A DNA stretch of 14,246 nucleotides from positions 1 through 14,246 of the forward strand of contig JAKPQT010000326.1 of NCBI GenBank assembly GCA_029555885.1, given 5' to 3'. Source of the DNA: Chloroflexota bacterium. GTDB taxonomy: Bacteria > Chloroflexota > Anaerolineae > CG2-30-64-16. The notes under the pieces were generated by a model that was not told where the DNA came from, ran no database searches, and saw only the letters and a program-made list of their open reading frames with translations. Within the stretch, counting starts at the first letter, position 1, and the number at the start of each line of letters is the position of its first letter. The translations under genes were made by a program, and so were the position numbers. Shown here piece by piece: positions 1 to 5,913 of this stretch.

Positions 1-1057
1 GGACAACCTGGGCATCGTCTGGAGCACGCTCATCAAGCACCTGGAGGAGTTGAAGGACGATCTGGCGCGGCCTGCGGCCAACCGTGAGGACCTGGCTTCG
101 CTGCACGAGGAGTTTGCCGGCGCCATCCTGCAGCTTGCGGAGATGCACGTCCAGATGGAATCGTGGGTAATGAAGCCCGACGCGAGCAACGTCTACTGGA
201 TGGAGGTCAGCACGGGCGAGCGGCAGGGCAAGCGCGTCACGCTGCGCTCCGCGCCGCTGCACGTGGGGCCGCTCGTGCAGGACCACATCCTGTTCAAAAA
301 CGAGACGGTGGTGCTCACTTCGGCTACGTTGCGCACGGCGGGAACGTTCGATTACCTGCGCGACCGGCTGTCGGCGCACGACGCGGACACGGCCACGGTC
401 GGCTCGCCGTTCGACTACAAGGCCTGCACCCTGCTCTATCTGCCCGCCGACCTGCCGGAGCCGAACGCGCCCGGCTACCAGACCGCGGTCGAACAGACTT
501 TGATCGGGCTGGCGAAGGCGCTCGACGGGCGGACGCTGGCATTGTTCACCTCATACGCGCAGCTCAAGCGCACCGCGCAGGCCATCATGCCCGCATTGAC
601 GCAGGCAGGCATCACCGTGTTGAGCCAGGCCAGCGGCGGCTCGCGCCACCAGATGCTCGAAACCTTCAAGGCCAACGAACGCACCGTGCTTCTCGGCACG
701 CGCAGCTTCTGGGAGGGCGTGGATGTGGTCGGCTCCGCGCTCAGCGCGCTCGTGCTGGTGCGGCTGCCGTTTGCAGTACCGACTGACCCCATCGTGGCTG
801 CGCGCAGCGAGACCTTCGATGACCCGTTCTACAACTACCAGGTGCCGGAGGCCATCCTGCGCTTCCGCCAGGGCTTTGGCCGCCTGATTCGCAGCAAGAC
901 CGATCGCGGGGTCGTGGTCGTCCTCGACAAACGTCTGACCTCCAAAAGTTACGGCCACCTGTTCCTGGACTCGCTGCCCGAATGCACCGTGCACAAGGGC
1001 CCGCTGATGAACCTGCCTGCCGCCGCGCAGGCGTGGGTGGACGACGCGACGGGGTGA
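1..1057 (+). CDS. DinG/XPD-family ATP-dependent helicase, 3' part (5' end outside window)
   Basis: The reading frame is open from base 2, so this is the C-terminal ~351 residues of a longer protein. It shows the second helicase half of the DinG/Rad3/XPD superfamily 2 group. The SAT motif lies in a VLTSATL stretch near base 320. Motif V (GTRSFWEGVDV) is at 695-727, and motif VI (QGFGRLIRS, with the arginine finger) is at 869-895. The family unwinds DNA or R-loops 5'-3' using ATP. The Walker A/B motifs and the Fe-S cysteines, if present, lie upstream of the window, so I cannot tell whether this is a plain DinG or the DinG form fused to an N-terminal exonuclease. It ends with TGA at 1055-1057 and is followed by a repeat-rich spacer rather than by a coupled gene. 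The family is certain; the subfamily is not. Confidence 0.9.
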   Translation, partial: DNLGIVWSTLIKHLEELKDDLARPAANREDLASLHEEFAGAILQLAEMHVQMESWVMKPDASNVYWMEVSTGERQGKRVTLRSAPLHVGPLVQDHILFKNETVVLTSATLRTAGTFDYLRDRLSAHDADTATVGSPFDYKACTLLYLPADLPEPNAPGYQTAVEQTLIGLAKALDGRTLALFTSYAQLKRTAQAIMPALTQAGITVLSQASGGSRHQMLETFKANERTVLLGTRSFWEGVDVVGSALSALVLVRLPFAVPTDPIVAARSETFDDPFYNYQVPEAILRFRQGFGRLIRSKTDRGVVVVLDKRLTSKSYGHLFLDSLPECTVHKGPLMNLPAAAQAWVDDATG

Positions 1058-1069
1058 ACGGGGGAACAG

Positions 1070-1109
1070 GCGAAGAGGTGAAGAGGTGACCGGGTGACGA
1101 GGTGAGGAG
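1070..1109. repeat. Tandem octanucleotide repeat, about 5 degenerate copies (consensus GTGANNRG)
   Basis: Four head-to-tail 8-base units start at 1078, 1086, 1094 and 1102 and fit GTGANNRG. A fifth, weaker unit (GCGAAGAG) precedes them at 1070. The array begins 13 bases after the helicase stop codon. It is not coding and lies directly against the hairpin at 1110. Similar short tandem arrays occur in intergenic DNA of cyanobacteria and some other phyla; whether this one is dispersed in the genome cannot be seen here. Confidence 0.7.
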
Positions 1110-1129
1110 TGCGCATCCTCAGATGCGCA
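1110..1129. repeat. Perfect short inverted repeat (8-bp stem, 4-base loop)
   Basis: TGCGCATC at 1110-1117 is the exact reverse complement of GATGCGCA at 1122-1129, with a CTCA loop. No T-run follows on either strand, so it is not a classical intrinsic terminator. It sits between the octamer array and the larger palindrome at 1156. Confidence 0.7.
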
Positions 1130-1155
1130 ACGACAACAAACAGTGGGGCGGCATT

Positions 1156-1225
1156 GGAGTCGAGGCTTCAGCCGGTTTGGTAGGCTGCGCTCAGAGCCAG
1201 CCTCACCGGCTAAAGCCTCGACTCC
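1156..1225. repeat. 70-base palindromic element (21-base arms, REP/MITE-like)
   Basis: Left arm 1156-1176 and right arm 1205-1225 are inverted copies that match at 20 of 21 positions; the one mismatch is C1169 opposite A1213. An inner 6-bp stem (AGGCTG 1182-1187 with CAGCCT 1198-1203) continues the fold, so the whole element can form one long, interrupted hairpin. The arms carry a GAGGCTT(C/T)AGCCGG core. It lies between the helicase gene and the efp promoter, has no T-tract, and looks like a dispersed palindromic repeat rather than a terminator. Dispersal is an inference. Confidence 0.75.
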
Positions 1226-1263
1226 TCCTGGACTTAGAATTCCTGGCCCATCGCCCACCATAT

Positions 1264-1292
1264 TTGACACAACCCCGCGGCATCGCTAAAAT
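1264..1292 (+). promoter_or_regulatory. Promoter of efp (TTGACA-17-TAAAAT)
   Basis: A perfect -35 hexamer TTGACA (1264-1269), a 17-base spacer and a one-mismatch -10 hexamer TAAAAT (1287-1292) form a near-consensus housekeeping-sigma promoter. Transcription would start near 1299, giving efp a leader of roughly 97 bases. The ATG at 1291-1293 overlaps the -10 box and so is not a usable start. Confidence 0.8.
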
Positions 1293-1302
1293 GAACGTTC
1301 GC

Positions 1303-1334
1303 AACCTCCGAGGCTACGCTGGCTCGGAGGTTTT
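1303..1334 (+). promoter_or_regulatory. Leader hairpin of efp with short T-tract (possible attenuator)
   Basis: AACCTCCGAG (1303-1312) and CTCGGAGGTT (1323-1332) form a perfect 10-bp stem with a 10-base loop. TTTT at 1331-1334 overlaps the stem end. The hairpin falls within the first few transcribed bases after the predicted efp start point and about 60 bases before the start codon. The form resembles a weak intrinsic terminator or an mRNA-stabilising 5' stem-loop; the T-run is short for an efficient terminator. Confidence 0.55.
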
Positions 1335-1395
1335 GCCGCCTGAATTTGTGATAACCTGGCCGCCCGCGCGGCCGATAGCAGGAGTAATAAAAGCC

Positions 1396-1953
1396 ATGAT
1401 CGGCGTTCAGGACCTACGCAAGGGAACCACCTATACTGAAGACAACGAACTCTTTCGCGTGCTCGAATACTCGCACATTAAGTCGGGCCGCGGCAACGCG
1501 ACCATCCGCGTGAAGGTGCGCAATGTGCGCTCAGGCGCCACGATGGAAAAGACCTACCCCTCTGGCGGCCGCGTGCAGGATGTCCGGCTGGATCACGCCG
1601 AGGTGCAGTATCTCTATCACGAAGGCGACCTGTACACCTTCATGAACATGGAAACCTACGAGCAGCCGGTGTTGCACGCGAGCATGCTGGGCGATGCCGT
1701 CAATTTCCTCGTGGATAACATGGTGGCCCAGCTCGAAAGCTACGAGGGCGAGCCCATCAGCATCGAGTTGCCGACGACCGTGGACCTCGAGATCGTGCAG
1801 ACCGACCCGGGCTTTGCAGGGGACACCGCGACGAACGCGACCAAGCCAGCGCGCGTCTCGACCGGCTACCTGGTGCAGGTCCCGTTGTTCGTGAATATCG
1901 GGGACAAGGTGCGGATCGACACCCGTACCGGCGAGTATCTGACTCGGGTCTAG
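1396..1953 (+). CDS. efp: Translation elongation factor P
   Basis: This 185-residue protein has the normal EF-P length and the three-domain layout: an N-terminal KOW-like domain of about 65 residues and two OB-fold domains. EF-P binds between the P and E sites of stalled ribosomes and speeds peptide bond formation at polyproline stretches. The tip loop of domain I, which carries the modified lysine or arginine in studied EF-Ps, reads KSGRGNA here with Arg32 at the tip. The ATG at 1396 is chosen because it gives the canonical N-terminus MIGVQDLRKG and is preceded by AGGAG at 1380-1384. The frame stays open further upstream but only through the promoter and repeats. No modification enzyme (EarP, EpmA/B) is in the window. 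Its own promoter lies at 1264-1292. Confidence 0.96.
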   Translation: MIGVQDLRKGTTYTEDNELFRVLEYSHIKSGRGNATIRVKVRNVRSGATMEKTYPSGGRVQDVRLDHAEVQYLYHEGDLYTFMNMETYEQPVLHASMLGDAVNFLVDNMVAQLESYEGEPISIELPTTVDLEIVQTDPGFAGDTATNATKPARVSTGYLVQVPLFVNIGDKVRIDTRTGEYLTRV

Positions 1954-1960
1954 CCGGATT

Positions 1961-1988
1961 TTGCGCACGACACCAATCTGGATATAAT
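1961..1988 (+). promoter_or_regulatory. Promoter of tRNA-Thr
   Basis: A perfect -10 hexamer TATAAT at 1983-1988 lies 16 bases after a weak -35 (TTGCGC, 1961-1966). Initiation near 1995 would give a precursor with about 27 extra 5' bases before the mature tRNA end. It starts only 8 bases after the efp stop codon. Confidence 0.7.
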
Positions 1989-2021
1989 TATGGTGGTCGG
2001 TGCTTAACAGCCCGGCTGCGT

Positions 2022-2097
2022 GCCACCCTAGCTCAATCGGCAGAGCAAGCGCTTCGTAAGCGCTAGGTTAACGGTTCAATTCCGTTGGGTGGCTCCA
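2022..2097 (+). tRNA. tRNA-Thr (anticodon CGT)
   Basis: A full cloverleaf can be drawn. The acceptor stem GCCACCC (2022-2028) pairs with GGGTGGC (2087-2093). The D stem is GCTC/GAGC. The anticodon stem AGCGC/GCGCT encloses loop TTCGTAA (2053-2059), giving anticodon CGT at 2055-2057, which reads ACG. The T stem AACGG/CCGTT has loop TTCAATT. Discriminator T2094 is followed by a genome-encoded CCA at 2095-2097. The T-loop is slightly unusual, with A-A-T-T after TTC, but conserved T54-T55-C56 are present. Confidence 0.96.
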
Positions 2098-2103
2098 TGT
2101 GAC

Positions 2104-2169
2104 GGCCCTGACCCGCCCGTCCGCCCCGGCCTTGCCGGTCGTGCGAGGGGGGTCAGGGTCTCTTATTTT
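2104..2169 (+). terminator. Intrinsic terminator after tRNA-Thr
   Basis: CCCTGACCC (2106-2114) and GGGTCAGGG (2150-2158) form a perfect 9-bp stem, extendable outwards by a G-T and a G-C pair. Inside it, CCGGC/GCCGG (2126-2130/2134-2138) forms a second hairpin. A T-rich tail (TCTCTTATTTT, 2159-2169) follows. This is a good factor-independent terminator for the tRNA transcript. It ends only 10 bases before the ATG of the next gene, which leaves little room for a separate promoter there. Confidence 0.8.
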
Positions 2170-2179
2170 CCGAGCCACC

Positions 2180-3586
2180 ATGTCCCTGAATTCAGCGCCA
2201 GCCCGCCGACTCAATCGTGCCCTGGACAGCCTGTGGTATCTTGCCAGCGCGCCCCAGACTCTGGCGCTGCTGTCGGCGCTACTGGCTGCCACGCTCGCGT
2301 TCGCGGCCAGCGTCTCGCAGATGCCGCGCGGCCTGGACGCCGTCGCTGAGGAGCAGTGGCTGGCCTCGGCTCTGCCCCGGTTTGGCCGGTTCGGCCAGTT
2401 CCTCCGCGCGGTGGGCGCGTTCAACGTACTGGATGGTGCATTCATGCACATGCTCCTGGCCGCGCTGGCATTCGTCTTGGCCTTGCGGCTCGCAGCTCAG
2501 GTGCGCTTCGCAATCCGTCTGCAGCAGGGGACCGGCATCCCCCTCGCGCCCGCCGGGTTGCCGGTCGCGCAGGCCGACGCACACAGCCCATTGGCGGACG
2601 TCGTACAGCGCGTGATTGCGGCTTGTCGCGGCCGGTTCCCCGTGACCCGCATCGCCGAACGGGAAGGGCATGTGCAGGTCTATGCCGAGCGCCGCCGTGT
2701 GGGGGCCTGGGGGCCGGCGCTGACGTACCTCGGCGCGCTGGTGCTGCTGGCCGGGCTGCTGGTGGATGGCCTGCTGGGCTGGGGCGCACCTGCGCCGGTC
2801 ATCCTCGCGCCGGGCGCCAGCGCCGTCGTGGGCGCAGCCGACCGGCTGACCCTGACCCTGGCGGACATTGCCGATGAGCCTGCCAGCTCGACCATTACGC
2901 TGGCGCACGCAAACCAAGAAGCGACCGTGCGCGCGGGCTTTGCCTGGCCGGGCAGGTGGCGCAACATCTGGCTGGCGCAGCGCGCGACCGGCCCCGCGCT
3001 CGTCGTCAGCGCGACAGACGGCAGCGGCCGTCTGCTGCCGCTGCAATCGCTGGCTGCCGGCGGCGAGGTCGGTGAATCCCTCCAACTCCTGTTCAGCGAG
3101 ACGCAGAACGAACAAGCCTTCGCCATCCCGACCCTCAACCTGACGCTGCGCGCCATCTACTATCCTGCGCTGCCCGACCGCGGCATCACCGCGCCCGTCT
3201 ACCAGGTGGAAGCCTACCGTGAGGACGAGGCCGCGCCGCTCGCCAGCGCCCTGGTAGAGGACGAGGCTGACGTGCCCCTGGGCAGTGTAAGGCTGAGCCT
3301 CGCCGCTGAACGTTACGTCGAGCTGGCCGTCGCCTATCTGCCGGGCCTGGTCCTCGTGGCCCTGGGCGGGATCCTGCTGCTGGCAGGCGCCGCGCTGTCC
3401 GCGTGCTGCGGCCCCGTGCGCGCCTGGGTGGACATCACCGCCGCTGGAGAACAGGTGCGTGTGGCCGTGCGCCAAGCGCTGCCTTTCTTCCCCCGGCGCG
3501 AGGCCGCGCAGGTGCTCGCAGGCGCTGCTGCGCTGCCGGCTGCGCTGCCGCCTGCGGCGATAGACGAGTTGCCCCATGACGCCTGA
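2180..3586 (+). CDS. ResB-like membrane protein (system II cytochrome c maturation family, divergent)
   Basis: The 468-residue product has the ResB/Ccs1 layout. Three N-terminal membrane segments (about 24-45, 86-106, 178-199) precede a ~180-residue extracytoplasmic domain, a fourth segment (about 385-407) and a short basic cytoplasmic tail. The pattern around segment 2 (GAFNVLDG before a Leu/Ala-rich helix) and segment 3 (WGPALTYLG) fits ResB. ResB works with CcsA to carry haem out and attach it to apocytochrome c. At the place where ResB proteins I remember carry a membrane His (LTHL), this one has Tyr183. The start at 2180 is preferred over an in-frame GTG at 2099, because that GTG touches the tRNA and would put the terminator inside the gene. 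No clear ribosome site precedes 2180. It overlaps the next gene by 11 bases. The fold match is inferred by eye. Confidence 0.7.
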   Translation: MSLNSAPARRLNRALDSLWYLASAPQTLALLSALLAATLAFAASVSQMPRGLDAVAEEQWLASALPRFGRFGQFLRAVGAFNVLDGAFMHMLLAALAFVLALRLAAQVRFAIRLQQGTGIPLAPAGLPVAQADAHSPLADVVQRVIAACRGRFPVTRIAEREGHVQVYAERRRVGAWGPALTYLGALVLLAGLLVDGLLGWGAPAPVILAPGASAVVGAADRLTLTLADIADEPASSTITLAHANQEATVRAGFAWPGRWRNIWLAQRATGPALVVSATDGSGRLLPLQSLAAGGEVGESLQLLFSETQNEQAFAIPTLNLTLRAIYYPALPDRGITAPVYQVEAYREDEAAPLASALVEDEADVPLGSVRLSLAAERYVELAVAYLPGLVLVALGGILLLAGAALSACCGPVRAWVDITAAGEQVRVAVRQALPFFPRREAAQVLAGAAALPAALPPAAIDELPHDA

Positions 3587-4394
3587 GCGGCTGGTCTGGC
3601 TCCTCGCAGCCCTGATCGTGCTGACAGGCAGCCTGCTCACGCGCTGGCCGCGCGACCTGCGCAACCGAAATCAATGGGTGCAAACGTTGGCCGGCCTGGC
3701 GGGAGTCCTGCTGGTCGGGGGCCTGCTCTGGCGCAGCATGGCAACGGCGACCTGGCCCGGCGCAACGCTGGCTGAGCGGCTGGCGCTGCTGGACATGGGT
3801 GCGCTGGTCACGTTCTCCTGGTGGCGCGGCCATGCCGTACGGCATGGCGAGTCAGGGACCCGCCGGAGCGCCGCTGCGCTGCTGGCTGCGGCGGCAGTCC
3901 TGGCCGTTGCCGCGGCCCTGGCCTTTGACCCGGCGGCGAGCGAGGCCGGGGCTTTCGCCCGAGAGACCTGGCTGCCCGGCCTGGTGGAGGTCGTGGCGGG
4001 AACCGGTTCCGGCGGTCTGCTGACCGCGTTTGCGCTGTCGGTGACTGCGCGGCGCGCGTCGATTTCACCGGCAGATGCCGGGGTGCCGCTGGGCCTCAGC
4101 GCGGTGCGCGTCCCTGCACTCGACGCGGGACGCGGTGCAGCACTCTTCTGCTATCCCTGGCTGACCGCCGCGGTCCTGCTCGGCGCGGGCCGGAATCTGG
4201 CCGCGTATGCGACGCTCTGGCGCGGGGAGCCGGGCGAGCTGTGGCTCCTGGCCGCATGGCTGCTGGCCGGGGCTTACCTGCACCTGACGTCGAGCTGGCG
4301 GCCGCTGCGCCTGCCCGCCTGGCTGCCGGCGCTGCTGGCGGCGCTGGCCTTTGCCGCCGCGTTTGCAGCCACCGTCACCGGCAGTATCGCGTGA
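3576..4394 (+). CDS. CcsA-like polytopic membrane protein with degenerate haem-binding (WWD) motif
   Basis: The 272-residue protein is strongly hydrophobic, with about 7-8 membrane segments. Its start lies inside the end of the ResB-like gene (11-base overlap), which suggests coupled translation and a shared complex. Residues 181-236 follow the CcsA/CcmC pattern: LDxGRxxALFxYPWLTAAVLLG, then a WWD-like stretch, then a helix ending AYLH. However, the WWD stretch reads Y211-A-T-L-W-R-G-E-P-G-E-L-W223. Only the middle W, the P, the E and the last W remain of the usual WGxYWxWDPxExW. Histidines occur only at 86, 90 and 236, so neither of the His residues that normally flank WWD is seen, and the usual C-terminal GLHSY-like end is absent. 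It may be a non-haem-handling relative. The family call is from pattern alone. Confidence 0.6.
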   Translation: MTPERLVWLLAALIVLTGSLLTRWPRDLRNRNQWVQTLAGLAGVLLVGGLLWRSMATATWPGATLAERLALLDMGALVTFSWWRGHAVRHGESGTRRSAAALLAAAAVLAVAAALAFDPAASEAGAFARETWLPGLVEVVAGTGSGGLLTAFALSVTARRASISPADAGVPLGLSAVRVPALDAGRGAALFCYPWLTAAVLLGAGRNLAAYATLWRGEPGELWLLAAWLLAGAYLHLTSSWRPLRLPAWLPALLAALAFAAAFAATVTGSIA

Positions 4395-4428
4395 GTCAGC
4401 TCTTGTGTCCGTTGCGTAGTGAGGTTCC

Positions 4429-5076
4429 ATGAACCCAATCATTATCGGCGTGGCCGGGGGCACCGGATCGGGCAAGACCACCGTGGCCCTGAAGATCCTG
4501 GAACGGGTGGGCTTCGACCGCGTGGCGTATGTGCCCCACGATGCCTACTACCGGGACGCCAGCCACCTGCCGCCCGCGGAGCGCGCCCAGCTCAACTTCG
4601 ACCATCCCGACTCGCTGGACAACGACCTGATGGCCGAGCATCTGCGGTGGCTGCGCGCAGGGCAGGCGGTCGAAATCCCTGTCTACGACTTCAAGACCCA
4701 TTCGCGGCTGGCGGAGACGCGCCGCGTCGAGCCGCAGCCGATCATTCTCGTGGAGGGCATCCTGATTTTCGCGGACCGGCAACTGCGCGAGCTGATGGAC
4801 ATGAAAATCTTCGTGGACACGGATGCTGACCTGCGGTTCATTCGCCGGTTGCAGCGCGACATGCAGGAGCGCGCCCGGTCGCCTGAATCAGTCATCAACC
4901 AGTACCTTAACACCGTCCGGCCCATGCACCTGGAGTTCGTCGAGCCGAGCAAGCGATATGCCGATGTCATCATCCCTGAAGGTGGACATAACGAGGTGGC
5001 AATCGACATGGTGGCGGCCCGGCTCAGGTCGCTGGTCGCGGAAGCGAGCGCATCTGCCGAAGTGGGCGCTGCGTGA
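4429..5076 (+). CDS. udk: Uridine kinase
   Basis: This 215-residue cytosolic kinase phosphorylates uridine (and usually cytidine) to the monophosphate in pyrimidine salvage. The P-loop GGTGSGKTT lies at residues 10-18 with Lys16. It is followed by the family's DAYYRD nucleoside-binding stretch and FDHPDSLD, then IPVYDFKTHSR, VEGILIF and the lid segment RDMQERARS, all in uridine kinase order. The length is normal (~210). The ATG at 4429 has GAGG at 4421-4424 close upstream. It lies 34 bases after the CcsA-like gene, so it may share that transcript, though the functions are not obviously related. A palindromic spacer separates it from the sugar locus. Confidence 0.95.
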   Translation: MNPIIIGVAGGTGSGKTTVALKILERVGFDRVAYVPHDAYYRDASHLPPAERAQLNFDHPDSLDNDLMAEHLRWLRAGQAVEIPVYDFKTHSRLAETRRVEPQPIILVEGILIFADRQLRELMDMKIFVDTDADLRFIRRLQRDMQERARSPESVINQYLNTVRPMHLEFVEPSKRYADVIIPEGGHNEVAIDMVAARLRSLVAEASASAEVGAA

Positions 5077-5093
5077 GAGGCCCATGATGCGCC

Positions 5094-5147
5094 AGCGTCC
5101 TTCGACTGCGTTCCACTCAACTGCGGCGGAACTCCGCTCAGGATGCT
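5094..5147. repeat. Imperfect palindromic element between udk and the sugar locus
   Basis: Outer arms AGCGTCC (5094-5100) and GGATGCT (5141-5147) pair with one G-T. A 5-bp inner stem, GTTCC (5110-5114) with GGAAC (5128-5132), encloses a 13-base loop, and partly paired bases lie between. There is no T-tract. It looks like a small dispersed palindrome rather than a terminator. Confidence 0.4.
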
Positions 5148-5186
5148 TGCGCCGCCAGCATGAAACGTGCCCATGAAAGGACTCCG

Positions 5187-5798
5187 ATGAGCGAGCGTCT
5201 CTATACGGTGCATCCCAGCGCGTATGTCGATGAGCCATGCGTCATCGGCGCGGGCACGCGCATCTGGCACTTCTGCCACGTGATGGCCGGGGCCGTCATC
5301 GGTGAGCGATGCGTGCTGGGCCAAAACGTCTTCGTCGCCAACGGCGTCAGGGTCGGCAACAACGTCAAGATTCAGAACAACGTCTCCCTCTACACTGGCG
5401 TGGAGCTGGAGGACGATGTCTTCTGCGGGCCATCGTGCGTCTTCACCAACGTTATCAACCCCCGCTCCCAGATTGTCCGCCACAGCGAGTACCAGCGCAC
5501 GCTCGTCCGCCGCGGCGCGACCATCGGCGCCAACGCCACCATCGTCTGCGGCGCGACCATCGGCCGCTATGCGTTCATCGGCGCGGGCGCAGTCGTGCGG
5601 AGCGATGTGCCGGACTATGCGCTGATGCTCGGCGTGCCCGCGCGGCGCCGCGGTTGGATGAGCCGCCACGGCCACCGCCTGCCTGCGCCGGATGCGCAAG
5701 GCATCATGGTCTGCCCGGAGAGCGGCTGGCGCTACCGCGAGGTCGAGCCGGGCGTCCTCCGCTGCCTGGACTGGCCGGAGGAACGCACTTTGGAATGA
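5187..5798 (+). CDS. wlbB: UDP-2-acetamido-3-amino-2,3-dideoxy-glucuronate N-acetyltransferase (WbpD/WlbB type)
   Basis: The 203-residue protein is a left-handed beta-helix acyltransferase with repeated hexapeptides ([36 protein letters not shown]). The stretches [28 protein letters not shown] and GWMSRHG are hallmarks of the WbpD/WlbB subfamily. That subfamily acetylates the 3-amino group of UDP-GlcNAc3NA with acetyl-CoA. The C-terminus has a CPESGWRY segment and a second Cys (RCLDW), as in many relatives. The start at 5187 is chosen because GAAAGGA (5174-5180) lies 6 bases upstream and the protein then begins [12 protein letters not shown]. An in-frame ATG at 5160 lacks such a site. It is followed by the aminotransferase and epimerase of the same pathway, which strongly supports the call. 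Confidence 0.88.
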   Translation: MSERLYTVHPSAYVDEPCVIGAGTRIWHFCHVMAGAVIGERCVLGQNVFVANGVRVGNNVKIQNNVSLYTGVELEDDVFCGPSCVFTNVINPRSQIVRHSEYQRTLVRRGATIGANATIVCGATIGRYAFIGAGAVVRSDVPDYALMLGVPARRRGWMSRHGHRLPAPDAQGIMVCPESGWRYREVEPGVLRCLDWPEERTLE

Positions 5799-5890
5799 GT
5801 TGAAGGTTGGAGGTTGAAGGTTAGTCGTGTTGGATGCAAGCCCAGTGTGAAAGACCAAACCTACAACCTGTGACCTGCAAACCTGCAACC
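5799..5890. repeat. Heptanucleotide repeats in two opposed arms
   Basis: Directly after the wlbB stop codon, three tandem heptamers fit GTTGRAG (5799-5819), with a partial fourth. About 40 bases later the opposite-strand version appears as CTACAAC (5861), CTGTGAC (5868), CTGCAAA (5875) and CTGCAAC (5883). The two arms are inverted with respect to each other and could pair into a long imperfect hairpin. This fills most of the 115-base gap before the aminotransferase. I see no promoter in it. Confidence 0.65.
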
Positions 5891-5913
5891 GGAACGAAAG
5901 GACAACCCGTCAA

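Noticed and set aside
551..1270. Minus-strand open frame across the helicase end and the repeat spacer
   Set aside because: It translates repeats and the antisense of a conserved helicase; no domain or ribosome site is seen.
1102..1395. Upstream extension of the efp frame, including ATG 1291
   Set aside because: The extension runs through the palindrome and the promoter. ATG 1291 overlaps the -10 box, so it would not be in the mRNA. EF-P has its usual length from 1396.
2099..2179. In-frame GTG at 2099 as the start of the ResB-like gene
   Set aside because: It lies two bases after the tRNA CCA end, and its first codons would span the tRNA terminator hairpin. The extra 27 residues look like translated non-coding DNA. 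ATG 2180 gives a normal N-terminus.
2279..3664. Long minus-strand open frame (461 codons) opposite the ResB-like gene
   Set aside because: It is Arg/Gln/His-rich low-complexity sequence without domains, as expected opposite GC-rich coding DNA. The + strand frame has clear membrane topology and family pattern.
5160..5186. ATG 5160 as the start of the WbpD-type acetyltransferase
   Set aside because: ATG 5187 has a well-placed GAAAGGA site and gives the family's usual N-terminus; the nine extra residues have no support.
5799..5890. CRISPR-like array in the aminotransferase upstream gap
   Set aside because: The units are only 7 bases, have no spacers and occur in opposite orientations; no cas genes are present.
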